Part shown: piece by piece, positions 1-10,243 of the stretch
Numbering within the stretch: the stretch's first letter is position 1
How the letters are laid out: each line of letters begins with the position of its first letter
Notes under the pieces: generated by a model
What the model was told of the DNA's origin: nothing
Seen by the model: the letters and a program-made list of their open reading frames with translations, nothing else
The model's database searches: none
Translations under genes and position numbers: made by a program
Assembly: GCF_046630445.1 (NCBI RefSeq)
Contig: NC_092333.1
Location: forward strand, 101,406,501 to 101,470,500
DNA length: 64,000 bases
Source: Rutidosis leptorrhynchoides
Taxonomy: Eukaryota; Streptophyta; Magnoliopsida; Asterales; Asteraceae
Reading direction: 5' to 3'

Positions 1-1
1 A

Positions 2-925
2 CCATTCTCGAAACTTTGGGCATTCTCTTTGAATGTGTCCATGTTTCTTACAAAACTTACATTTTGGACCAGTTTCCTTGCCCTTACTTGCACTTACCTT
101 TAATGAACTTTCTTTTACGGAACTTCCTTTCTCCCATTTTGAACCTTTGTTACTTTTGAAAACTTTCTTACGAGTAGTCTTAGCAGTGGTGAGGTGAGCA
201 ACATCGGGTTTTTCAATTTTCAACCTTTCCTCTTCTTGGACACACATGGCAATCAACTCGCTCATTTTCCATTTCTCCTTTTGAGTGTTATAGTTGATCT
301 TAAAAGGACCAAACTGAGAAGTGAGAGATGTCATAATGAAGTGAACGAGAAAACCTTCAGATATTTCCATGTCCATGCCCTTTAATTTTGAGGCCATGTC
401 ATTCATCATCATGATGTGCTCACGTACCCCACTAACACCATCATACTTCGTGGTAAGCATCTTAAGAATAAGGGTACTCGCATGAGATTTAGATGAGCCC
501 TTAAATTGTTCCTCGACAAATTCTAAGAATTCTTTAGCATTTTCGGAGTCAGGAATGGCTCCTCGAATAGCGGGCGATATAGAATTCTTCATTATCATTA
601 GGGATATGCGATTTGATCTTTTCCATATATCATAAGTCCTCTTTTGTTCAACCGTACTTTCATTGGTAAGAGGTGCAGGTTGATCAAATCTTAAAGCATA
701 GTCCAAATCAGTTATCCCGAGGGAAATCTTAATTTGATCTTTCCACGATGCAAAATTAGTTTCGTTCAAGTGTTCTATGCGAGGAATACAGTTTGCAATA
801 GCAGTAGGTGTTAAAGCTGAAATGTAACGGTCATTACTATTATGCTCATCATTATGCTCATTATTATTTTGATTAAGGACTAAAATAATTTTCGTGGTAC
901 AACAATAAGTTACAAAAAAATAAGA
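2..925 (-). CDS. Ty1/copia gag polyprotein, partial (runs off left edge)
   Basis: This open frame on the minus strand continues past the window edge and is bounded upstream by an in-frame stop at 926-928. It encodes the structural Gag part of a Ty1/copia polyprotein, which packages element RNA in cytoplasmic particles. Visible features are the plant copia gag start around IPRIEHLNETNFASWKDQI (the UBN2/DUF4219-type region), a long helical gag body, a basic linker and, at positions 20-61, a CCHC zinc knuckle of the form CKFCKKHGHIQREC. No in-frame ATG lies close to the expected start. ATG triplets near 840-860 are in another frame, so the start is either mutated or supplied differently. Protease and pol would lie beyond base 1. 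The family call is firm; the start is not. Confidence 0.85.
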
Positions 926-2221
926 CTATATTAGTGACGTAGTAATAATATTAATATTAATAATGATAATAACACCAACTATAGGGCAAAAGTTGGTATA
1001 TATAAATATATAAATTTAATCACAACACAAGAATAAATTTATTAAAGAAGTTGGTGAAATCATTGACTTCTCGTTGGTTCCATCAACAATACACTTATAA
1101 CTTCTTAATTAAGTAATGCAAAATTAATTTACAAATACATCACTGTTGGGCAGAAATATAAGTAAACTAATTATAAATAATTTGCTAAATACCGTATGAT
1201 GTCTCAAAATATGGGTTACCGTTGGGCTATCCCTAATTCTTAAACACCAAACGTAACTTAATATGACTTTTCATTCACCTAATTATTTTAATTAGTAGTC
1301 TTCCGTTGGGCCGACAACTAATTTTAATAATTAAGTAGTCATTTAAACATATTTACATCAATAACATAAATATGTCATACGATGCCCCATTTAAGTAGAT
1401 AAGTAAAACAATTCATATGTACAATTGTAGCGAATTTGGATTCGAAATAATGCAATTAGTCCAAAAGAAAACATTTCAGTATGATAACAATGATTTTTAT
1501 TTTGTATTGAATCAATTCAAAGGCTAATTATTTATACATAAGTGATGTAATTAAGATGTAACTGTCCATTATTTCTCATACATTAAATTGAATTAATGAA
1601 GCTAAATGTAGACACTTAATTACATACATCAACACTTAAGTTGATATTAATGAATATCAATTCCATTAACATAATCATCCGATTCAATTTCAGTTGATCA
1701 AATAAATGATTCAGAAGAATTTGGTTGATCATACGAAAATAATAAATATATCCTTGTAAGCTAATTGATTCTTTTGAAAATGAGTTTGCAAAATTTCCAT
1801 ATATCATTCATGTATTTTCATAAGTAAAAAAAAAAACAAAAATAATTAAAACATCAAACTTTGGTTATAATAAATCAATGATATATGTCATTTCTAGCTA
1901 TAACATACGAAAGTTTAAAATAAATTTATCCATCTTAACATGATGATCTCAACTTTATTGATCATTTAACATCTAAACATTTTATGAAAAGTTAAGTTTT
2001 GTATAACAGAAAAATAAGACATAAAGTAAGGATCATGATCAACAATAACATACATGATTACAATACGGACCTATCATCATATATTAATCCGAAATATAAT
2101 ATCTTATAATCCAAGATCATAATACCAAAATATCACATGCATCAAAACATGTCATGATCGTGATTGCATTTAATAAATTCACAAATTTCGGATACGATTT
2201 TAACATATATGAGATTAGTTT
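926..2221 (-). other. Untranslated leader of the copia element
   Basis: This AT-rich stretch between the primer-binding site and gag has no coding potential that I can support. It contains several copies of a GTTGGGC-like motif (about 1147, 1214 and 1308). I see nothing else in it. Confidence 0.6.
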
Positions 2222-2233
2222 GCTCGGATACCA
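2222..2233 (-). other. Copia primer-binding site (initiator tRNA-Met type)
   Basis: Read on the minus strand this is TGGTATCCGAGC, one base away from the usual plant PBS TGGTATCAGAGC, which is complementary to the 3' end of initiator tRNA-Met. It lies two bases beyond the LTR end (TCTAACA), exactly where a PBS is expected. Confidence 0.8.
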
Positions 2234-2485
2234 CATGTTAGACATAACATAATATTTCATCATGTAATTCATTAGATAAAGATTAAGACATGAAGATGTA
2301 AGGCTTACTTGAATGGAAAGATGAAGCCATAAGAACACAACTAGGATGTTTGATCTTCTACTTGATCCTCTCCTTTAGTGATGGACTTAGAGTAATTGTA
2401 ATGTGTTGTTGTGTGTACTTAGAGGTGAAGAATGAGCCTCTATTTGGTCAAAAATGTGTATATTGGCAGAGACACGCTAACTCTG

Positions 2486-5429
2486 TGTAACGACCCTGAA
2501 AATTCCAACTTTTATCTATTAATAATTATTATTATTAATACGTGTGATTAAACGAATGTATGTTATTACATTTACATGTTGCCATGATTGCCCGTACTTG
2601 ACTTTTAAATGCCCGAAACGTCTTTGTGACATACGTACATTACACGAATAATATTTTCGAGTATTACTTACATTCATGATTAATTTTATTAATCATTTTA
2701 ATTAACTAAGGTCATTAGTTAGTTACTTGGGCTTTTATTGGATTAACTTGTTAATTACTTGAACTTGGGCTTGATTAATGTTATGGACTCATGAATATGG
2801 GCTTATAAGCCCACCCTACATCTTACAAGGATTATTTAGCCCATCATTAATATGTAAGTATTACCTTGGAATGAAACTAGCTAGTTTATTACATGAAGAA
2901 TCTAGTCACATAATACTTACACCATGATCCCCATGAAACCACCCCATTTAACCAATCTTTTAAGACTTTACATGCAAGAGACTAGTGTGTAAACTCCTTC
3001 CCCATCCCCTTTGAAAAACCGTCCACTCTCAATGGCATAAGGGGAGTTTTGTTTCAAAATTTTTCATTATTTCTTACTTGCATTCTCTCATTACAACAAC
3101 ACACTTTTACTTGCATCTTCATTTTCTCTCTTTTCTCTCTAGACTTTGTAAGTAACAAGGACTTTCTTCTTCTTTTCTTTTGGCCTAAAAACCGTAGCAA
3201 ACCATCAAATATCATCATCATTTGTTTATTGTTGTGATACTTGTCTTTGTTAATTACTTACTAGTTGTTACTTGTTCCATATTGTTTTTGATTACTTACT
3301 TTGTTAGTTGTTCTTTACTAGTTACAAGATCAAACTTACTAGTTTGATTCTTCATAATATCTTGTATTTATCAAGAACACAAGAACTAAACTTACTAGTT
3401 TATGTTCTACTTATATTGTTTCAAGAGTTTGTAAGTTCATGTGTTGAAAGCATACTTGTGATTCATGAAATAAACTTTAAAGTTTACTTTCCTTAAAGAT
3501 CAAGCTTAGGCTTGAATCTTTAAAGTATGCAAACCATGAACTTAATTACTTGTTTACTTAGCTATTTTCTTCATTTACTTGCACTTTAATTTCATGATCT
3601 ATGTTATTATTGGTCAAATGTTACTAGTTAACTTTGATCTCATTAATCTTGAACTAGAAGTTAGCTTGAAAGTTCAAGAACACACAAATAAGTTTTCTTT
3701 AAAAATAACTTTGTATACTTATGCTTGATCTAGACTTTTGAGTCTTGGATCTTCAAGATCTAACTAAGAACTATGTTCTACATCTTAAGATCTTGATTAG
3801 TTAGTTTATTTTCAAGTTTAGAGTTCAATATTTCTATTATAGTTCATGTAAGTGTCAAATCTAAGACTTTGATGTAACTTTGGTTCATCAAACTACATGC
3901 AACTCTTAAGTGAGTTGTGCTTCATGTCTTAGACTTGCACTAGGGTTATGATGGTCAAGACTTGGTTAAGATAATGTAGATACATCAATGAGTTGTACAC
4001 TTGAAGCTATATGCATCAAGAATGAGAACCATGATGAACAACAAGCACCAAGACCACCGGAACTCACTTAAACCTGCTATTTCTGTAAAAGACCAGTAGA
4101 CCTGGGCTGTTCTAACCATGATTTTCAAATATATCTTTTCGAGTAGATAACTTTTCATATAGGACTCGTCTTAATCCGAGTTACGGTTTAGGATTTATGG
4201 CCCTCCGATCGTCACTATGTCCTTTAACGTTGTGTAGAAATTTCTGACCTACTCGCACTTAGACCGTCGCCACGGTCAAACCAAGACGAGTTTGCTTCTG
4301 TAAATTTTACCACACTTAAAGGACTCATAGACAGAGCCATGGCCACTAGTTTTACCTTAATTCAATAAGGGTAGAGGCCGTGGTGACTGACTGAAGTCAG
4401 CCTTTGTTGTAAACTACTTTCATAAACGAAACCTACTTTACACCTTTTGTTAAATGATGAATGATGATGACCCTTAAGACCTTATTTACATACTTTTAAA
4501 CCTATTCGGACGATTTACTGACTTAGTACTATTTGACTTAGGTTGAGGACCCGTTTGGACAACCTTCATTACTTGCTTACTTTCCCGACTCGACTTTACC
4601 GCTACTTTATCATTGTGAGTTATAGCATTCCCTTTTTACTTTAACTTATTTTGGGAACTGAGAATACATGCGGATTTTATGTTTTACATACTAGGCACGA
4701 GTACTTAAACTTATATATGTGTGGGTTATATAACGGCAGAAACATTCCCTTTAGCTCGGTAACGTTTAATCATTGGTTTTTGAACCATGAACGCGAATCT
4801 TAGATATGGATCCATAGGGTTTGACATCCCCACTCGGGCTAGTCGCGCTAGCAGTCAACGAGTGTTTAATACTTTGTAAACATACGCACTTGCCAAGTGT
4901 ACTTTCAGGGGGGTATTATATTATTAAACGTTAAGTTAGTTACCGAGTGCCCACGGTTGAGCATATACTTAAACATACTGATTTGGATTACTTTTGAAAC
5001 GCTCTTTGTAGCACTGAAATCTCGTGGCCTACCTTACATTACTGTTATACTTAAACTATAGCTCACCAACATTCGTGTTGACATTTTAAGCATGTTTTTC
5101 TCAGGTGCTTAAGCTTTGCTTGCTTCCACTGTGTACTAGTCTTCCTGTAGATACCCGCTGCTCTAGAGTTATCTCCGCATGAATTACTTTATCTTGCATT
5201 CAAACTTAATTACTTTTGAACTATGAATTGTAACGACCTAAGGGTCACGTACTATTACCTTTGCTTCTGTTCATTGAAGCATACTTTTGATGTAAAACAA
5301 TTGACGTTAGCTATGACGTCACCTTTTGATATGAATGCAAACTTGTTTTGAAAACGCATATAGTGTTTGACCTTGTAATGATCCTGTTGTTGATGGTCCG
5401 TACATGATGATTTAGTACGGGGCGTCACA
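2486..5429 (+). mobile_element. Solo LTR (LTR family C), inside the SINE
   Basis: This 2,944-bp sequence starts TGTAACGACCC and ends GGGGCGTCACA. It is flanked by the perfect 5-bp TSD CTCTG (2481-2485 and 5430-5434). It has no coding region, and the second LTR and internal part are absent, so it is a solo LTR left by unequal recombination. The same family occurs on the minus strand at 38809-41672. Near the 3' end GTACATGAT...GTAC can fold into a small hairpin, common near LTR ends. Confidence 0.9.
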
Positions 5430-5563
5430 CTCTGTGTGCCGTAGCACCCACCAATCCCACCCCGAAAGGGACCTGTGCCGGAAAAGCACCTCCTCCCAGG
5501 TACCACAGTGACGGCAAGGCGATCTTTACCCCAACTAGCTAGTCCCCCGAAGCACTTCACATA

Positions 5564-5564
<1 letters not shown>

Positions 5565-5594
<30 letters not shown>
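5565..5594. repeat. Homopolymer run of 30 C
   Basis: There are thirty consecutive C residues on the plus strand, inside the SINE body. Runs this long are rare in plant DNA. The length may be affected by sequencing error. Confidence 0.95.
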
Positions 5595-5596
<2 letters not shown>

Positions 5597-6000
5597 AAGG
5601 GAAAATAATTCCATGCGGGGCGCCCAGACTGAGAATCGAACTTGCGCCTTTATTGGTCAAAGCTTCCCCCACTGTGGGCCCAGGGATCAAAGGCATCGGG
5701 TACCACTGAGCTAGAAGCTCGTTGGTATGAGCCTCTATTTATAGGAGATGTCAATGAGGGATCAACTCCAAATATTAAAGAGTGTGCAACTTAATAGTCT
5801 CCCATCAAGATTAGTTAAGTGTATTCATTATGGTATTTAAGTATGATAATAAAAGACAAGTCTTGTAATCTCACCATATCAATAAGATGGTGACTTGTTA
5901 TTAATAATGATATCTTGTGATCTCACCATATCAATAAGATAGTGACTTGTTATTAATAGGTTAGGACACATTAATGTAGGAGTAATAAATAAATCTAACA

Positions 6001-6387
6001 TTGGTCAGTCTCATTATCAACCTGATTATTTATATATTTCTTTTAAATATAAACTGCACCTGTCTTGACTATTCATTGGTTATTGGGTCATAATTTAGAC
6101 ATTTGCATTGTAGATATATGCATGGAAAGATAACAATTATAGTGATAGTTATGCTATTCATTATACTAGATAATGCTAACATGACAATAAAGGTAACGAT
6201 GGTTAGAAGTCCATCTGACCAAAAGCGTTGGCTTTTCATCTTTTATACTTTTTGACCAATAGTATAAACTAGTCCGGACCGGCCCGCGCGTTGCAGTTGG
6301 GGCTTTCGGCCTGCGTATTCATATTTAACGTAGCGTTGTGTATTTACAGAGGGGAACACGGCCTATGTGTTAAGCGCCATTTTAGAT
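6001..6387. other. Intergenic, no gene seen
   Basis: This begins directly at the outer end of the copia LTR. It contains a CG-rich patch near 6270-6320 (CCGGCCCGCGCGTTGC) of the kind found in plant dispersed repeats, leading into the tandem repeat. No coding region is supported. Confidence 0.5.
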
Positions 6388-6800
6388 GTCGTTGTGTTAA
6401 ACGTTTTTTTTAAAAGTATCCGTTTCGAACGTAGTTAGTTTTTTTTTTTTTGTTCAATAAATTTTTTCGAGTGTAACGGTGCTGTCGGAAAAATTTAACT
6501 CGCGGCGAACAGAAAGATACGGGCTGTCGTTGTGTTTGGTGTTTTTTAAAAAGTGTCCGTTTCGAACGTGGTTCGTTTCGTTTTGTTCATAAAATTATTT
6601 CGAGTCTGGTGCTGTCGTCGAAAAAATTTAACTCGTGGCGAGCGGGAAGATACGGGTTGACGTTGTGTTTAGCGTTTTTTTGAGAAGTGTCCGTTTCGCG
6701 TATAGCTTGTCCCGATGGGTTCGTAAGATTTTTTCGAGTTGAACGGTGGTCTCGGAAAAATTTAACTCGAATCTAGCGAGAAGATAGGGCCCGTTATAAA
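6388..6800. repeat. Tandem repeat, about 135 bp x 3
   Basis: There are three diverged units. Each runs from GTCGTTGTGTT through AAGTGTCCGTTTCG and TTTTTCGAG to AAAATTTAACTCG and AAGATACGGG; the last unit is the most diverged. Unit starts are near 6388, 6525 and 6660. The CG-rich flank suggests a Helitron or MITE-associated repeat, but no terminal structure is clear, so the class is left open. Confidence 0.75.
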
Positions 6801-7655
6801 TTCGGGTGGAGTTGGTTTCTTTTATTTTAATAAAATTATATATTTACATTTTTTACCCCTGAAAAAGTGTGAACTTGAGGGACCGTTTTGTAAATATAGT
6901 CGAAGTTGAAGGACCGTTTGTAATGTGAACGCAAACTCAAATCGATAATTCGATATAACTGAAACGAGGAGATCTCCATGGCTTTTAGTATTAAAAATAA
7001 AATAAAATTAAATTAAATAAAAATATGTTAATATATTCGTCCTTTAAGTATATGTTGTTTTTGGTTTTAATTTATATCAGATAGTTCGAATGGGTCAAAC
7101 AATTGGGCCAGCGAGTTTTTAAAAAGTAGATAAGAGGTGGACTTGGAATAATTGGGCCAGAGAGTTTAAATAGTAAACCAGATATGGATCTGGACTACTT
7201 TATTGGATAAGCATGTGATCTAGATGATGCTTTCTATACATATCATATTGGTGGGCAGAAGTTTATTTTGAGTATTATCAATTGGGTGACAACATTTTTT
7301 ATTCTGAAGGTCGTTAGCGGACATTTGAAGATTGATCATGGTCATGGAAAGCAAATATGAAGCTACATTTCTCATCAGATAGTATAATCGTGGCGTTTAA
7401 TTTGTGTCATGGAGAAAATGCAGGAAACTTGATGAAAATGACTATAAAACAATTGACTGATGCATTGTAATTGTATTTATTAATAACGTTTACGATACTA
7501 ATATTTTAATACATTTACTTTCAATACAAAACTTTATCAATAATGAAGGGTTTCGTCATTCTAATTGTATCATACCACTAATCAGGCTCAATATTAACGT
7601 TTTCGAATATAATTTTTTAGAGCTGCCGTGCAACGTACATACTCATAAATCTAGC

Positions 7656-7658
<3 letters not shown>
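6801..7658. other. Intergenic, upstream of eS10; no gene seen
   Basis: This is AT-rich, without a supported reading frame. A short motif ATTGGGCCAG(C/A)GAG is repeated near 7104 and 7150. The last part (about 7610-7650, GCCGTGCAACGTAC) again resembles CG-containing repeat termini. Confidence 0.5.

Positions 7659-7702
<44 letters not shown>
7659..7702. repeat. (TA)22 microsatellite
   Basis: An uninterrupted TA dinucleotide run of 44 bp lies just upstream of the eS10 promoter motifs. It is probably length-polymorphic. Confidence 0.95.
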
Positions 7703-7704
<2 letters not shown>

Positions 7705-7735
7705 GTGAAAGTGAAAAAAGTGGTTAAAAACAAAT

Positions 7736-7906
7736 TGGGCCTATATCCGAAGAATACAAGAAGTTATCGTGGGTTGGAGAACCCATATCCACAACCAAAG
7801 CCCATACTAATATAACACGGAGTAATTCACAATCCATATAAACATCACAAAAATTAGGGTTTCAGCTGCCGCTGCTACTTCAAGTGCAAAGAAAACAAAA
7901 CCCTAA
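7736..7906 (+). promoter_or_regulatory. Ribosomal-protein-type promoter/5' UTR: two site II motifs and a telo-box
   Basis: TGGGCC at 7736-7741 and its reverse form AGCCCA at 7799-7804 are site II (TGGGCY) elements, and AAACCCTAA at 7898-7906 is a telo-box. In plants this combination is typical of promoters of translation-machinery genes (TCP-factor and telo-box binding proteins). Its position just before the eS10 start fits growth-coupled expression. The transcription start cannot be placed exactly. Confidence 0.7.
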
Positions 7907-7930
7907 TCTTCCCATTTCAAACCTGCAATA

Positions 7931-10093
7931 ATGGTAACTCATCATCATCGTTAACAATTCATCAACTTCCTAGCACTATCATGTATCATTAAATACTAAT
8001 TTTGAATAACTTTTGTTAATTTATAAATTTTCAGATAATTCCAGAGAAGAATCGCAAGGCAATCTCCAAATACCTCTTTCAAGGTCTCTATTCCTCTCAA
8101 ATTCATTTAATTAAATACAATTAGTTGTTAACAGTTAATAAATTGTTTAAATCAATGCATACAGAGGGTGTTTGTTTTGCAAAAAAAGACTACAATTTAG
8201 CTAAGCATCCAGAAATTGATGTTCCTAATTTGCAAGTAATTAAACTTATGCAAAGCTTCAAGTCAAAGGAGTACGTGAAGGAGACGTTTGCCTGGATGCA
8301 TTACTATTGGTATCTGACTAATGATGGAATTGAGTTTTTAAGAACTTATTTGAATCTTCCATCTGATATTGTTCCTGCTACTTTGAAGAAATCAGCCAAG
8401 CCCCTTGGTCGTCCATCTGGTGGACCCCCTGGTGACCGTCCTCGGTAATTTATTTATCTATACTTTAATTAGTATAAAACAGTACCTGTTGCTCTGTATA
8501 TACGACTTGTATCTTCCTGTTTATGTTTGTGACGTTTATTTGTGTATAAACTCACTTATTAATACATATAATACATACTTGTATCTGCCTGTTTGTGTTT
8601 GTGATACTAATGTGCATCTACCGGTAAAGATGATAAGAACTAATGCTTACATATGAATTAAAGTTGTATATACACTGTCAAAGTCAGTTTATTTGATAAT
8701 ATATGTTATAGGTTGTAGTTTTTCATAGAATTGCAAAAAAAGTTGACTCATATGAGTCGATTTGACTATGCAACTAGTTTTTACGGTGTAAATCAAATGT
8801 TTAGTTAGAATGCGTTTCCTCAGCGTGTATTTAAAAAACTCTAGTATTTCTAGAACTCGTAAAAATCTGTAAAGTTTACCAATTGTGTTATAGCAAGTGT
8901 TTTACAAAGTTATGAATGAAGCAATAAAATTGGCAAGTTTAATTTTGTTTAGAAGTGCGTTATGTACTTATGTTTGATCCATCATGCATGTAAGCATCCG
9001 CAAATTCCTGTATTTTGATAATGGAAGATGTGTAAAGATTTTAAAGATATATAACTTAATTTTTATGAATCAGTCTAGTAAGATCATCTGTATTGAGTTT
9101 GTTGAGGGGTTTCCAAAAGTTTTTGACTTGTTACTGTGTGTATTTATGCATTTATTATTGTTAATATTTGTTGTTAAATGTGTTTTTCATTGTTTGTTAT
9201 ATATGTGGCTGAATTTTTACAGTGGTCCTCCAAGATTTGAAGGGGATAGGCCAAGATTTGGTGATAAAGATGGCTATAGGGGTGGACCGAGAGGGCCTCC
9301 TGGGGAATTTGGTGGCGAAAAGGGTGGAGCTCCTGCTGATTACCAGCCTGCTTTTAACAGGGTAACTACTTTTAACCTTTTTTTATCCCTTTATTTGCTT
9401 GTATTATATTCACCTATACTGTTGGTCAATGCTTTGGTACTTGTAGATGCATGTTTATTTTTAAATGAGTTACGCTTTAGCTTAATTTGGTAGAATCAAC
9501 TTATGACATGGTTACAAACAATTGACTTCTTGAATGTTGGGATGTGTTTCTCTTTTTTTATTATGCTACACCATTGAGGTCTTTTAAGCAATCCCAATGC
9601 CCGTAATTTTATGTAGTCTTTTCTTTTCAGTTTATAGAATTTAAACTGTGTAAATATTATTTCAGTTTACATATTAGAAGTTGCTGGTATCTGTAGCTAG
9701 TTATTATTACATTTGATGGTTAAAACAGTACTTTTGTTATGTTACTGATATTTGTGAACATGCGCTGTTTGTGTATTATCAGCAGTAGCTACTACTCTGG
9801 TAGTATATAAACGTCAGCCATCTTGAATGTTGGATTATTTCCATCACTAATCTTTGTTGAATCTTTTGGGTAGCTTGATACGACCTTAGAAAGTCAAGGG
9901 GCTTATGAGCAATTCTTCAAACTATAGGGATTAATTATTACAGTAATAGATTAGTGATTTGTATAATAGTTATTCTAATGTAATCTAATCTAATTGGAAC
10001 CGTCATTTGCAGGGTGCTGGTGGAAGGCCCAGTTTTGGTCGTGGAGGTGGTGGTTTTGGAGGCGGTGCACCACCAAGCTCAAGCTTTTCTTAA
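7931..10093 (+). CDS. RPS10: 40S ribosomal protein eS10 (RPS10), five exons
   Basis: This encodes eS10, a component of the cytosolic small ribosomal subunit head near the mRNA entry region. Coding exons are 7931-7933, 8035-8083, 8165-8444, 9223-9361 and 10013-10093; all four introns have GT/AG ends and phases agree. The 183-residue product matches the usual plant length of about 180. It starts [19 protein letters not shown], carries the S10/plectin domain (about residues 3-95, with [20 protein letters not shown] and [17 protein letters not shown]), and ends in a Gly/Arg-rich tail ([20 protein letters not shown], then [10 protein letters not shown]). Exon 1 contributes only the ATG. Reading through intron 1 or 3 gives false longer frames. 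The neighbouring promoter motifs support expression. A solo LTR begins 150 bp after the stop. Confidence 0.96.
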
Positions 10094-10243
10094 ACATTTA
10101 AAATTGTAGTTTTGTTGGTTGGGTTACAAAATAACAGGATTATCTGAATGCTACTGTTATTGTACCTGAAATGTGTTGCTTGATTAATATGTTTAAATCA
10201 TGGTTTTTGTTTGCTCTTGGTGGTCTTTTCACTTGGTGGTTTT

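Larger units (their letters stand above)
2446..5726 (-). mobile_element. tRNA-derived SINE, split by a solo LTR
   Basis: The 14-bp direct repeat ATGAGCCTCTATTT at 2432-2445 and 5727-5740 brackets this insertion. Read on the minus strand the SINE begins near 5726 with CCAACGAGCTTCTAGCTCAG. This contains a pol III A-box-like TAGCTCAGTGGTA. A B-box-like AGTTCGATTCTC lies near 5628-5642, and an anonymous body follows. The SINE is about 330 bp once the solo LTR at 2486-5429 and its 5-bp duplication are removed. Its 3' part is at 2446-2485. A 30-base G run (C on the plus strand) sits in the body. Confidence 0.75.
2236..6000 (-). mobile_element. 5' LTR of the copia element, interrupted by a SINE and a solo LTR
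   Basis: On the minus strand the LTR starts TGTTAGATTT (at 6000) and ends TGTCTAACA (at 2236), with matching TGTTAGA/TCTAACA termini. The PBS follows at once. Subtracting the SINE and everything inside it (2446-5740, including one TSD copy) leaves an LTR of about 470 bp, a normal copia size. The second LTR lies outside the window, so the element's own TSD cannot be checked. Confidence 0.8.

Noticed and set aside
5255-5614. A frame with a long Gly run on the minus strand
   Set aside because: It is a translation of the C/G homopolymer inside the SINE and crosses the solo LTR boundary.
8984-9493. A 169-residue frame overlapping eS10 exon 4
   Set aside because: It is intron 3 plus exon 4 plus intron 4 read through. 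The splice sites and eS10 homology explain the real part.
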